A stretch of 64,000 bases of DNA from Porodaedalea pini (lineage: Eukaryota; Basidiomycota; Agaricomycetes; Hymenochaetales; Hymenochaetaceae). Where the stretch lies: NCBI GenBank assembly GCA_002794775.1, contig NBAY01000001.1, forward strand, positions 2,232,001 through 2,296,000, written 5' to 3'. The position numbers and the translations under genes were made by a program. The stretch's first letter is position 1; each line of letters begins with the position of its first letter. This document shows positions 12,375-23,913 of the stretch, piece by piece. The notes beneath the pieces were generated by a model. It had not been told where the DNA came from, did not search any database, and saw only the letters and a program-made list of their open reading frames with translations.

Positions 12375-13511
12375 CTACTTCGTTGGTGTGTAATCCCTTG
12401 ACAAGTCTATATCGCCCTTGAGATGCACGTTCGTGATGCGCACAGGACGGTGTCGTGGCGCCGATTTCTTGCCCTTCTTTTTGTTTGCGAGTCCCTTGGG
12501 GATAATGGTTTCGGCCTCCGTAGCCTTGAGGCCCTCTGTGATATGGGCATTAGTTAAGGAAGAGTGTAATGGATGCAAGCAACATACCTGATGAAAGAGC
12601 CTTCAAAAGATCCGCATCTGTAGGGACTTTGAGGTTATGCCACAGGTCTTTGAATTCTGTTGCAGTCTCAGAACAGAGCTCCTTTCTGCTGGAGGAACGA
12701 CGACATACCCTGCTCAACAGGCATTCCACCAGTACCCTCAACGGGTTTTATCTCATTCCAAAAGACCATTCGCATTTGCTGGTCCTTCGTTGTCCGTGTC
12801 ACGAGCACATCTCCCTCTTGCTCGAGCTCTTCGATTGCCTGTGGTGCGTCTTTCCAAGAGTCTTTCAGTGCTCTGACAGAGAGACCACCGCCACGTCGTG
12901 TATGGCGTTGTATCTCGGTGAGGAGCGCTGCTTTGTTGCGGAACGTGAAGTCATGCTGCAAGCCCAGTTAGAGGAGCAACAGGAGTGAAGTGAATGAATG
13001 CATACGCGATAAGAGTAAAGATCCGTTTTGACGTCGTGAACGACACGGTCGTGCGCTTTGAAGCGCTCACGTAGCGCTGTATTCGTGTCTAACGGCGTGT
13101 TCGTGACGATGGCAAGGTCCTGCAATCGCATAGGATTCCCATTGTGCTAACATCAACGATGAGCATGTATATTATATGGCGGCTGAGGGGCATTTACTTT
13201 GAGGTAGTCAACGGCGTAAACAATTTGCGTGTTAATATCCGTGCCCGTGCCTGTGTCTGCTGGCTGAGAGTAAACGATGTCTAGCAAAACAAAGTCATGC
13301 GCTCAGTGCTCAAGAACGTCATAGAGACCATATGCTATTGACTTTGCTTCGGTCTCTTCTTCTTCGTTGACTCTGACGACGTTGACGATGTAGCTGCTGC
13401 AGACCCCGCTGTTGAGCCATTCTTCAGAGAGGGGTTCGAGTGCCATGACGTAAAATCCTGCCGTTGCAGCGACGATTTGAAGGCTGCGGCATCACGAGCA
13501 AGAGCAGACAT
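12375..13511 (-). CDS. TFA2: TFIIE subunit beta
   Basis: General transcription factor IIE beta subunit, which works with TFIIE-alpha to recruit and stimulate TFIIH at RNA polymerase II promoters. Six exons: 13511-13343, 13280-13198, 13146-13006, 12955-12709, 12656-12588 and 12535-12375; 289 aa, a usual fungal length. The protein opens MSALARDAAAFKSSLQ, followed by a Ser/Lys-rich linker. The two winged-helix regions run from about residue 60 (IVYAVDYLK, then LRERFKAHDRVVHD) to 165 (HDFTFRNKAALLTEIQ, LEQEGDVLVTRTTKD). EFKDLWHNLKVP and a basic C-terminal region (KKKGKKSAPRHRPVR) follow, both typical of this subunit. The start was set at ATG 13511 because the open frame upstream begins with a non-ATG codon. 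It shares a 239-bp divergent promoter with PAN3. Confidence 0.9.
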
Positions 13512-13750
13512 TCCAGCTGCTGTGTTTGTTCGTCGATGTCGAGAGGAAAGTACCAGGCTCGTCGTCAACGTCGTCGTTGAAGAGAGAGCCTGAGAGTGGC
13601 GCGGCTCAGTGCCAATCGCGGCTTATTTACTAATGTAGGCGGTACCTCAGCAGGCTCAGTGTCTTTCTCAGCAATGCGTTGACTCGCTCTCTGCCGCTTT
13701 CGACCACGACCTCTGTGCGTGCTCGGGACGGAGTAGAGTAGCAGGAGGCT
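13512..13750. promoter_or_regulatory. Divergent promoter TFA2 / PAN3
   Basis: These 239 bp separate the start codons of two divergently transcribed genes and must hold both promoters and 5' leaders. No TATA box stands out. Confidence 0.55.
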
Positions 13751-16575
13751 ATGGCCTCATTCTTCGCAACACCAAATACGCGTAATGCTGCTGTCAAGAT
13801 AGTCGCGCCCGACGTGTCTAAGTCTCAGGACGCAGCCCAACCTAGCCCTCAGAAATCTGTAGCGTCGCCTAAGAAGGGTATGTCTGTTTACTTCTGTCCG
13901 TCTGGCAGTGTCTCAGCTAACTATCTTTCAGATACTACGCAGCGGCAATGTAGAAATATAATGATTCATGGGTGTGCTGACTATTTACATGCTGTTTGAA
14001 ATGCGGGATTGGGACTGACCGGCCTGAAGATTTTGTAAATATGAGGGTAAAGGCTGCGCTTATCTCCATCCTCCAGTGCGTACATTCAACCTCCAGGAGC
14101 GTTCAACCTGATACAATGAGCATATAGAAGGACGAACCTGAACAGGAACCGTCAGTATAGCTCTCGCATTGCGCCGGCTTTCCGTTGACTCGCTCCCAGT
14201 GAATCCGCAGAGTTGCGGGACGAACCAATTACAGGAGGCAGCAGCAGCACAACGATACCCTTGCAAGCTGTCAATGCCCCCGTCTTTGTTCCGCGCAGCG
14301 TTGCCTCCCCGCAGAGAGCTGAAAGGGCGGCTGTCTAGTTAGTCTTAGTCTTGTTCATCTTTTTTGGTCTTGTAGACAATTCGTTCCATTTTATCACGGT
14401 AGCACGCCACCCCCGACTACAGGAGGAAATGAGACGTACGAGTCATACGAAGAACCTGATATGAACCCAGAAAGCGCTGCTCGGAGTTCATTCGATGGAA
14501 TGGCGCAGCAAATGGACCAGGTTTGTATTTGTCGATTTCGTATTTATAAGATCCTGCCAAAATTCACATTCTTTTCAGATGCGCTTCACAGACTACGGAG
14601 AACATGTACAAGACAACGACTATGCTCATCATGACTATAGCGCCGTTGCAGGGATGGATCCATTTTATGAGCCTCAGCATTTCAGTCGTCACCCGGCAAG
14701 TGCTTTCCGTCTGTGATCTTGCGAAGATCTGACTCCATCCATAGCTGAATTACCACTTATACACATCGCCTGTCCCTACCAGCGAAGGACGGAAATTCTT
14801 TATCTCCGATAATATTCGCGAAGAGCTGCTGAAGCGTGCCGAACAAATCCACCTCGGCCCCACCCCGGGTCTTCCTCTCCCTGAGGAGGCACAAGGATAT
14901 CATTCTCTTGTGCCTCTTGAGATGGTCTCTGCCGAGAAAAAGAAAGCTGGGAATTGGAGTGCGATGTTGTACAAGGCGATAAAGGCCTCGGACGGAAGGG
15001 CGTACGCACTGCGTAGGATAGAAAGTATGTTTTATTCTTTCAGTTGAAGGACAAAAGATCGGAAGAACTCATCGTATGATAGATTTTCGCCTGATGAATG
15101 AACAGGCCTTCAGCGTTCTGGATAAATGGACGAAACTCCGGCATCCAAGTATAGTATCAGTGCGCGAAGCATTCACAACTCGGGCTTTCGGCGACAACTG
15201 TTCGTGTCTGTATCTATTCCTGTATTAACGCGCCGACTTATTTTCGGCTCAGCACTTGTCGTTGCGTACGACTATCACCCAAACGCGCAGAGCCTCGCCG
15301 AACTGCACTTCAAGTCGAATAAACCGTACCAGGGCGGTCGTGTGCAGCCAGAGCGGATCACGGAAGCGACACTTTGGAGCTACATTTTCCAAATTGCGAG
15401 TGCAATGAAGGCGGTCCATGATGCGGGTTTGGCCGTGCGCATGGTAGATGCGTCGAAGATCCTGCTTACAGGACAAAATAGGTAACTTGATAGACGTTAA
15501 GCGTTGCGCTTTTCCTGACCACGAAATTTGGACAATTATTTCAGAGTGAGAATCAGCTCATGTGCAGTATTCGATATTTTACTATACGAGACTCGACAAG
15601 ATCAATTCCTAATGCAGGCAAGTACTTGAAAATGCACTTCTCAACGGCTGTGTGCTTACATTCTCGTCTTTTGTTTATCCCCAGCAAGAAGATATGATCA
15701 TGTTTGCAAAGCTGATCATGTCTCTAGCCTGCAATAATCCTTCGGCTGTCAGCAACGTGCACAAGTCACTAGACCACGTTCATCGTTTCTATCCCGGGAA
15801 AATCAAAGACGTCATTCACTTCTTGATGAAGGCCCCAGGCCCGCTGAAGGTTCAGAATTTCTATTAATCTAGAATGACTCGATGTGCTGACCTTACCCCA
15901 GAATATCCAAGGGCTGTTCGATGCCTTCGGAGGCAAATTGGTTTTAGAGCTGGATGCAGCACATGCGTATGATGCTTCTCGAGTCATGTGCTGGCAATGT
16001 ATGCTGATAATACTTGCGTTTGATCTTGGTTCAGTACTGTTGACAAACTTGAGGGCGAACTCATGGGCGAGCTTGAAAATGCGCGTTTAGTGCGGCTGCT
16101 TTGCAAGTTCGGGTTCATCAACGAAAGGCCAGAGTACGAGATTCTTAATCGATTTCTAATCGGAACCGCCATTGAAATCTTTGCAGATTTGATCGCGACC
16201 CGCGTTGGTCCGAAACAGGCGATCGATACATCATCAAGCTTTTCCGAGACTACGTCTTCCATTCTGTAGATGAGAGCGGGAATCCTGTAGTGAACCTGGG
16301 TCATGTGCTGACGAACTTGAACAAGGTATTCTCACAGCTCTTCTTGCCGCTCGTCATGATGGCTGATTATCGGGTATTCGAGCTTGATGCAGGATCTGAG
16401 GAGCGTCTTATGTTAGTCTCGCGGGATGAGCAAAGCTGCCTCGTTGTCACGTACAAAGAGGTAAAGAACTGTATCGAAGCTGCTTTTGGGTACGTGCTTG
16501 GAGGATCTTTGATTCTCTACATTCGCCAACGATTCTGATGACGTCCATTCCAGTGATCTGTCTAGGAATCGCTGA
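13751..16575 (+). CDS. PAN3: PAN2-PAN3 deadenylation complex subunit PAN3
   Basis: PAN3 brings the PAN2 nuclease to poly(A)/PABP to start mRNA deadenylation in the cytoplasm. The gene has about 14 exons. Exon 1 starts [23 protein letters not shown] zinc finger follows, assembled over three exons ([21 protein letters not shown]). After a disordered linker ending VNAPVFVPR comes LNYHLYTSP and the pseudokinase domain ([67 protein letters not shown]). The C-terminal knob contains [20 protein letters not shown] and ends before a TGA at 16573. All junctions keep frame. Two introns have GC donors (14696-14744 and 15618-15684), and a 23-nt micro-exon lies at 14128-14150 (KDEPEQEP). The 14338-14402 junction is the least certain. 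The gene appears intact. Confidence 0.93.
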
Positions 16576-17103
16576 ATTTCGAGCTAGAAAATCTGTAAAA
16601 TCGATAAAAAATGTGTAAAATTGGTAACATGTCATATTGCAATATTAATGTCGTCCTTTCAGTTCGCCGTGGTAGTGTGACTGGTATACAGGCTATGCTG
16701 GGCTTCTCGGTCTTAAAACTCTCATGCTTGTCGGCAGTTTCAAATATAGGCAGGCTAGGCTACGCGATGTGATGCTGGCTTGAATTCCAGCAGACAAAAA
16801 GAGACAGTAGAATTATACTAAACTATGTTTCTCTCCCCTCGCTTGGCCTGCCATACGATTACCAAAAACGCCTTCTCTTGTTCGGTGTAAATTTTACTGC
16901 AATTGTGCAGTAATGAGAAAGGAGAAGTTGTGGTAAGCGATTCCCACGAGCGTTTCTCAAGCTGCAATAATTAGCTTTCGGCGACCAGCTCTCATCGTGC
17001 TCGCTGGTCACTATTGTCGTCGACGTTGTACTCCTCAGTCCCGCCCCGACAACATCGAGCTTTGAGTACTAGGCAGTCGCTGCTGACCTTCCCCGACGTT
17101 CTG
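16576..17103. other. Intergenic, PAN3 3' end and next promoter
   Basis: Tandem (+/+) spacing between PAN3 and the nucleotidyltransferase gene. No ORF, RNA gene or repeat is recognised. Confidence 0.5.
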
Positions 17104-20100
17104 ATGACCTCTTATGCTCGTAACCATGCCTCAGTGAATATTGTGTCTGGCTCGCACCCGCATTATGCGGATGGCCAGCTCACGCACTCGCAACGGCGAC
17201 AGAAGTTTGTTGCCGATCTCTCTCAATGCCTTCTGGACTTCGTAATCCAGTTGCTTCCGACGGTGGAGGAACTCGCGGTCAAGGAAGACGTGCGGAAGCT
17301 CCTGGAGAGACTCATCCGCACCATCGAACCCGACAGCCGTCTGCTGTCTTTTGGCAGTACGGCAAACGGCTTCAGTCTGCGCAATTCTGGTACGATAATA
17401 TTTTTCTATTATGCCTGCGGCGCGTATACAGACCGCGTTTGATAGATATGGATTTGTGCTGCTTGATCGACTCGGAGGATCGACTGTCTGCTAGTGATCT
17501 TGTCACGATGGTCGGGGACCTTCTTGAACGAGGTCTGTTATTGTATCCTGACTTCAAATCCTGATAACTCACTAGCAGCGAATATGTAGAAACTAAATTC
17601 CACGTGAAGCCACTGCCACATGCGCGAATCCCGATTGTGAAGTTGTCCTTGGACCCATCACCGGGTTTACCTCTGGGCATCGCCTGCGATATTGGCTTTG
17701 AGAACAGGCTGGCTTTAGAGAATACCCGACTGCTTCTCTGTTATTCTATGGTTGACCCAACACGGGTCCGCACTCTTGTATTATTTCGTGAGTATCTTCG
17801 GGCTGTTGTGTTGTCTCATGTATTGAGTCTTTCTGGCAGTTAAAGTTTGGAGTAAACGAAGGTGCGCATAGATAATTGATAAATGTAGGTTGTACTGACA
17901 ATCTGGCTCAGAAAAATAAACTCTCCCTACCAGGGAACATTGTCGTCTTATGGATATGTACTTCTAGTCATTTATTTCCTAGTCCACGTAAAGAATCCTC
18001 CAGTTCTGCCTAATCTACAACAAATTCCTCCCCTTCACCCTATACCCCCTGTGAGTCCCCTTTTCCTTCATCAAATTCTGATTCGCTGATAGCTCGCAGG
18101 AGGAGCATCATATGGGAAACCGCAATATCTGGTTCTTCGATGACATAGAACTTCTTCGGCAGCGATGGAAATCATCAAACACCGAATCCGTCGCGGAATT
18201 GTAAGCCCGGTGCCTAGGGCGTTTTTCTTTGTGGCCTGATCTCTTCTACAGATTAATCGACTTCTTCCGCTACTACGCGAAAGATTTCACGTATAACACT
18301 GGCGTCGCATCTATCAGAGCTGGTCTTCTGAAGAAAGACTCGAAGGGTTGGCAGAGTGATGTATGCCTTCTTCGCTCACACACTCTCACAATCACTGAGG
18401 CTGCTTGTAAGAATGATCCCAGATTCAGAGATGGTAGAGAGCGGAATCGTCTATGCATTGAGGTGCGTTCGCTGCGAGTTTCTTCAAACGACGAAATTAA
18501 CATTTTTGATAAGGATCCCTTTGAAATCGACTATAACGTGGCGCGCTGCGTAACGAGAGACGGACTCTACGTGGTATGTAATTCAGTGTTCCTATGTATG
18601 CACTTCCTAACGTCCAACTGCCTGAAGATTCGCGGCGAGTTCATGCGAGCAAGTCGAATTTTGCAAGTCCGCCAGGAACGCGGTTACTATGCCCTCGCTC
18701 AGCTTTGCGAAGAGCGCGACGACTCCCTTGTGAAGATAACTGCAGCACACAATACCACATACGTCCCGCCGCGACTATCATTTCCTCCACAGACACCATA
18801 CTCTGTCGGAAGCAATTCTTTCCGACCAAATGGCACTCCCGCACGGGACAGGCTCTCGCCACCTCGCAAGGTGCTCGAACAGAATGCGCCTCCTATCATT
18901 CCGCCGCATGTCCGTTCCCGGAGCCCTCCGGAACATATGGCGCCTAAGCGTACCAAATTCACGAGTCCTCCCCCGCCTGAGGCCCCAGACCGTGATGTTG
19001 CCTCATTCGAGAGCCGGCTGAGCCTCGGACTGTCACTGGCAACAGCCGCAACCGATGCGCGTGAACAAGAAAGGGCATACATGTCGTCTTCAAGCAACAG
19101 CGAAATCTTGTCGGACGATGGCGATGCGCCCTCGGACATCGCGCAGGAGGACGATGTCAAGTCGGTACAGTCATTCACTGGCGAGCCGAACCCCACTAGA
19201 TCACGACCAGAAGAAACACAACCGTCATTCTTGCCATCTTCTGTTCCACACAGGATATCTGGTGGGCAGCTTGCCATGGCATACCAGCAAGCGAATGTCC
19301 GCACGCAGGAGGATAACACGCCGATGCCGTTTGCTCACACACATTATGCACGCGGACGGCGGGGAGCCCGAGCCGCAAACGAATCAGGACAAGCACTGCC
19401 GCCAGTCTCGTATCATATGCAACCCAATGACTTCCGCCGCCTCAAATTTTCTGGGAAGCCTGATGGCCTGCGTCGCTCAAATTCTGGGCCGGCGCGTGCG
19501 AACCATTCGCCACGTATGGATTTAGCAGTATCAGGGGCACGGCAGATGCCATTCAATGTACCACTACCACCTTCTCCCGTACATACCTCGCTGTCATCCT
19601 CGCCAACGGTTTATTACGAGACGAACACGCAACGAGCTGGGAGTTCCGATTTCTCGCCATCGCCAATAGCAGGCCCCGTAAACCCATTCACATTGTATCA
19701 ACAACAACATTATATCGTGCATGCGCATGCTCAGGCTCAAGCACAGGCTCTCGGGCAGTCACATCAAGTGTCCGAGAATGCATCTTCTTCGAGAACCCCG
19801 ATCGAGGTGCAGGAGCAATTGGCGACCCGTCCTATTCATTCACATACCCATTCAAGTTCTACCATAGTTGGACCTCCGACTCCCGCTGCATCTTCATTCT
19901 CATTGACGCAACTTCATGCTTCGTCCAATACTCACTCGCAGCATTCCTCACCATCTCATTCACCCTCACCTAACCATTCTGCTTCTGCTCGCTTACCGTC
20001 CATTTCACCTCTGCAATCTAGTGGTATCTCGCCTTCACCGCCACAATCGGCCATAAATTCATCTTATCATTCCTCGCCTTCCTCACCTCATCGTTCACCT

Positions 20101-21018
20101 CAGCATGCTTCCGCCCCACGTCATACGCCCCCGCACCTCTCGTCGCCGCAACTCTCCTCACACCTCCCTCACCTCACGCGACGACAGCTTCAAACGCAGA
20201 CGCATGGACATTCCTTAGCACAGGCTCAGATGCACTCCCAGCCGCTTAGATTTGGTATGTCAAGCTCAGCGAATTCTCCATTCTCGCTCGATCTTGCAAG
20301 TCCAACGGATTCGCCAGTGTCCTCTGATAGCTCGCAGGGCGGCTCCATCTCTGGATCGGTCGGCTCCCCTGGCTCCCTGTCGCCCGTGTCTTCGACATCA
20401 CCGCGTACAGCAGATCTCAACTCTCCTTGTGCACCATCTCCAGATCGACCGTTGCATAAACACGAACACGCAATGGACCAGCGGCGTCTGCACCAAGATC
20501 AAGGCAGTACTCATCAGTCGTATGACCAGAAACCACAGCCGTTCAGTCACAGGCCGAACCAGAACAGGTATCGTCATCAGCCGTTTACGCAAACAAAGGT
20601 TCACAGAGTGACTGTGCCTGTGCGGGGTGAGGAACGGATAGAGAAAGGATCGGAAGATACGATAAACTACGCAGATGGGCTGCCTTCCGGCTTAGCCTCG
20701 TCCACAATGGACGAGTCCCTGTCGCCCCAACTCTTGCCTGACGCACAATCATTGCGGACGTCTGAGTCTATGCAGGTCACGAATGGAGAAAAAGGCGGGA
20801 GCGCGACCGCCGCAGCTACATCCGCGCATCGAAATGCGGTATCGGCCATCAGCACTTCTGATTCATGCCGCAAGGCAGAACGTGCACCTGCTTCAGAACC
20901 GTCGGCATTAGATCGTATAGAGGAGTGTCAAGATGAAAGCGTAAATAGTCACGAGAACGCGAACGCAGCACAGGATTGGGAGCGCGTCTCGCTCGCTATA
21001 TCGCGGCTCCAACTATGA
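17104..21018 (+). CDS. Cid1-type poly(A)/poly(U) RNA nucleotidyltransferase with long disordered tail
   Basis: A non-canonical RNA nucleotidyltransferase of the Cid1/TUTase family, which adds A or U to RNA 3' ends. Ten exons: 17104-17389, 17446-17532, 17590-17787, 17840-17861, 17912-18050, 18100-18200, 18252-18360, 18412-18462, 18514-18573 and 18628-21018; 1147 aa. The catalytic core shows GSTANGF at the end of exon 1, then DMDLC with the paired aspartates, ARIPIVKL, the central domain (LKVWSKRRKINSPYQGTLSSYG, residues split over a 22-nt exon) and the PAP-associated region (DPFEIDYNVARCVT, IRGEFMRASRIL). From about residue 375 the protein is a ~770-residue Ser/Pro/His/Gln-rich tail without a domain, ending VSLAISRLQL. 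Uridylation versus adenylation cannot be told from sequence. ATG 17104 was chosen; the upstream open frame starts with TTG. The intron at 18361 could also end at 18399, adding four residues. Confidence 0.88.
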
Positions 21019-21399
21019 TTTTTCAGCATCCTTTCGCATTTATATAATACATGCTCAATCCCGAGTCCACTCTCAGCTCATGTCTCTGAGGTCGAATACA
21101 TGTGCTACTTCGCTTTCGCTCTGTGTTGCGGAGGGAAGCAATGAGATGGGGGTTGATGACTTACTACTGGCTTAAATTTCAAAACTGATCAGGATTTGCT
21201 TTTTACTTCGCACTTTGTCAACGGCTAATGCACTAGCTTTCGATAGTCCTTCATGTTATGCAACCTTGAAACTTGTATCATACCTCCTAATCGCAATGTC
21301 GTATCCACTCTAGAATGAATCAAATGTTGTTTGAAGGGGCTCATGTCTGTTGCTGGAATCAGTTTGGCATGTCTAGCTGCGCGTGTCCAATCAGTCATA
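21019..21399. other. Convergent 3' intergenic region
   Basis: Between the ends of the nucleotidyltransferase (+) and the F-box gene (-). No coding potential or repeat is seen. Confidence 0.5.
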
Positions 21400-22869
21400 C
21401 TATTGGTTTGGTAGAATCTCGTACGCTGGAGCTCTGTGCACAACATCCAACCCCTTCTCTATACATTGGATGATATCTGGATGACTGACGAAGGCGTAAT
21501 TAGGATCATAAGGAACGATGACCGTGTCGAGCGTCTTGAACTGATTGCTAGTCTGAGGTTTTGGGGAACGAATTTCAGACTCAACGGTCGTGAATTCAGA
21601 ATCGCCATCAAACTTGTCCCTACATCGAGAGGATGCCAGGTCTATGACTGATGCGGATGAACAGTTTTCTGTGTCTGCGATTTCTAGAACCTCGAGAACT
21701 GGGCACAGGGGCGCTTCTGAGCGTGGATTCCGCGGAGTGGTAGCGCTCAGTGCATGCAAAATATCATCGGTAATCGGCCCCAAGTTTAAGTAGGTGATTT
21801 TGGGAGACATGCGTAGACATTCCAAGAGGTCCTCTGAGCTCATAGGAGTTCCAAGCAGCGTCAACGCCTCAAGAGCTTGTGGCTGAGAGTGCTTCAGCAG
21901 GTCACGAATGCATGTCCAATTTTGGAACTCGATGAGGTCGTTTGTGTCCACGAAAAAATCTACAAGCGCCGGAAGCTCAAGTAGCTCCAGGAATGGACCT
22001 GGATTTGAGCCACACGAAAAGGAGGAAACTTCCAGAGTATTGAGTTTCTTGAGGCACCGCACGTGTGTCTCGTTCTCGAGCCGCTGCACCTCCGCGGTAA
22101 AGAAGCGCACCTTGAGAGTCTCGAGATTCGGAGCCTTGTCCAGCCATTGAAGGCAACCAGTCATCGATGAGCAGTACTTGAGTTCGAGTTCTGTGAGGCA
22201 ATCAAAACGTATGCTGTTAGCCTCAGGCACGATGAGCGGACTCAAGATGCGTATTGTGCGAAGCTGAGATGAAAGCGCGAGATTGTATGTCCGAATCTCT
22301 CCGAATATACCAAGGTACTGCGTAGAAATACCGAGATGTTCGAGCAATGGCGAGGTCGGACGGATTGAGATTGCCTGTAGAATCGGTTCCACTACGGAAA
22401 GATCCAGGACCGTCATATCTAAGGCACGCCAGCGATGCCGACAAGACAGCAGTCTGTTGGTGAGAGCCTGAATATCGTGTAAGTAAGTGCTGTTCTCGCC
22501 GTCATCCGGCAAGAAAAGCATAGGACGTCCGCGTTCAGCTTCTAACAAGTCCGTGTACGAGAACTTGATAGAAAGTGGACAAGAGCCAGACCTGGATATC
22601 CACATGTCTAATAGATTGAGAAGCAATGTCCGATCTGCTGCAAATAATCCATCTTGCTTCAGATCTTGCAGTTCGACACCAGTCCAGAGTTGAGGGGTAG
22701 AAAGGCATATCTGTCGCCAGTGGCGACAGACCTGAGAAAGCAGCAAAGGCGCAGATGTGGATGAAGGGATGATGCAGCCGATATCGTCAGGCTCCAAGCA
22801 GCTGAGGAATATCTCAGACATCAACTCGTCTGGAAGACGTCCAGAGCAAGCAACGAGAGCTCCATTCAT
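21400..22869 (-). CDS. F-box/LRR-like protein A
   Basis: Predicted substrate adaptor of an SCF-type ubiquitin ligase. A single exon of 489 aa starts at ATG 22869. The F-box lies at residues 10-65: LPDELMSEIFLSCLEPDD, then LLLSQVCRHWRQICLSTPQLW. The rest has leucine-rich-repeat-like segments (LTELELKYCSSMTGCL, LDKAPNLETLKVRF, LRMSPKITYLNLGPIT). It is a clear paralogue of the F-box gene at 29605-31152: both share LL-LWI-RSG, LEH-GIS-QY-GI, a GTPMS-E---ECLR-SP motif and a C-terminal TL--I-P-DP-Y----HP motif. Such families are expanded in Agaricomycetes; the target is unknown. It is intact and intronless. Confidence 0.85.
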   Translation of the reverse strand: MNGALVACSGRLPDELMSEIFLSCLEPDDIGCIIPSSTSAPLLLSQVCRHWRQICLSTPQLWTGVELQDLKQDGLFAADRTLLLNLLDMWISRSGSCPLSIKFSYTDLLEAERGRPMLFLPDDGENSTYLHDIQALTNRLLSCRHRWRALDMTVLDLSVVEPILQAISIRPTSPLLEHLGISTQYLGIFGEIRTYNLALSSQLRTIRILSPLIVPEANSIRFDCLTELELKYCSSMTGCLQWLDKAPNLETLKVRFFTAEVQRLENETHVRCLKKLNTLEVSSFSCGSNPGPFLELLELPALVDFFVDTNDLIEFQNWTCIRDLLKHSQPQALEALTLLGTPMSSEDLLECLRMSPKITYLNLGPITDDILHALSATTPRNPRSEAPLCPVLEVLEIADTENCSSASVIDLASSRCRDKFDGDSEFTTVESEIRSPKPQTSNQFKTLDTVIVPYDPNYAFVSHPDIIQCIEKGLDVVHRAPAYEILPNQ

Positions 22870-23249
22870 CGAGAAATTAGGAAAGAGCGTGGTGGGTACT
22901 GGGTACCACGGAGACTAATGAGCGAGAGTAAAGCCAGATGGGAGAATGTACCAACTCGTTCGTCCTCCATTGGATGCATATAACCTCGCTTTGTGAGGCT
23001 ATTAGTATGCTGGAAACATATTGGCCGCATGAGAGCGAGAGGGATCAGTTAGTTTGACGTCAGTACAAGTTACCAGTTAGCAAATAGACCTGATAGAACG
23101 CATAGGTGTAAGCTACATTGCATGTACTGCAAGCTATTCCTGGTCATTTGTTTCCATATTGCAGTCGCAATTGAACCGATCCGTGACCATAGCGCAATTC
23201 ACGTAATACACTTACCTCTTACCTCCATCATCCCCATCGTGGGAAAATC
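22870..23249. other. Intergenic, F-box A upstream region
   Basis: Divergent spacing between F-box A (-) and the doubtful gene at 23250. No motif is recognised. Confidence 0.4.
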
Positions 23250-23913
23250 ATGCTGAGACCTCGTCCCGTCGACGACAAGCGATCGCTTCATGCATTCACA
23301 CCACACCTCCCGTCGCTTCAATCTTGTCCTGGACCGCATCCTATCTGCGGTCTTGGATCTCTGATTGTCACTGGTGTCACCTCTGTGCCACCCCATACAT
23401 TTTTGTGTGCCTTCAAGGTGCAACTGCCGCCACAAGCGGTGCTACTCTCGCCCCATCCTCTCTACTGTGCTGTCCTTGCAGGCCTCATCAGTCAAGATCA
23501 TCATATCATCCGGGGCTGCCATCGCACCCCCCACCAACCCTCCTACAGACTCCCCTCCTATCCTGGTTGACTCAGAACCTTGTTTCATTTATTCGTTGGC
23601 TGAATGGAACCAACTCATCACCTTATCATTGACTATCAATCCCCGGGCCCTACCCTTCGAACCTGCTGAGGCTCTTGAGACCAAACTCGCCTTCTATGCC
23701 CACCGCCCGCCGGCGATTTCTCTATTTACATATGACTCATCTGACAATATTATTTACCCAATCTCTTCCTCATTTTTTCTCAAAGTCGACCCATACAATT
23801 TCATTTATGACAATCTTTTTGAAACAGAGGATATTATCTCCCTTTTTCTCTTTACTTGGTATTTACGTGTTACATGCCCACCCCTTCGTCATCGCTATTT
23901 ACATAGCTTCTAA
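23250..23913 (+). CDS. Doubtful two-exon hypothetical protein
   Basis: A possible gene with exons 23250-23417 and 23482-23913, joined in frame by a 64-nt GT-AG intron; 199 aa, starting MLRPRPVDDKRSLHAF and ending with a TAA stop. The second exon is low in charge and rich in Pro, Ser, Ile and Phe, with the most protein-like part at about residues 95-165 (LPFEPAEALETKLAFYAH). I recognise no domain. An ATG, a clean intron and a ~600-nt open frame make it worth listing, but codon use is weak and it may be chance. Confidence 0.25.
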
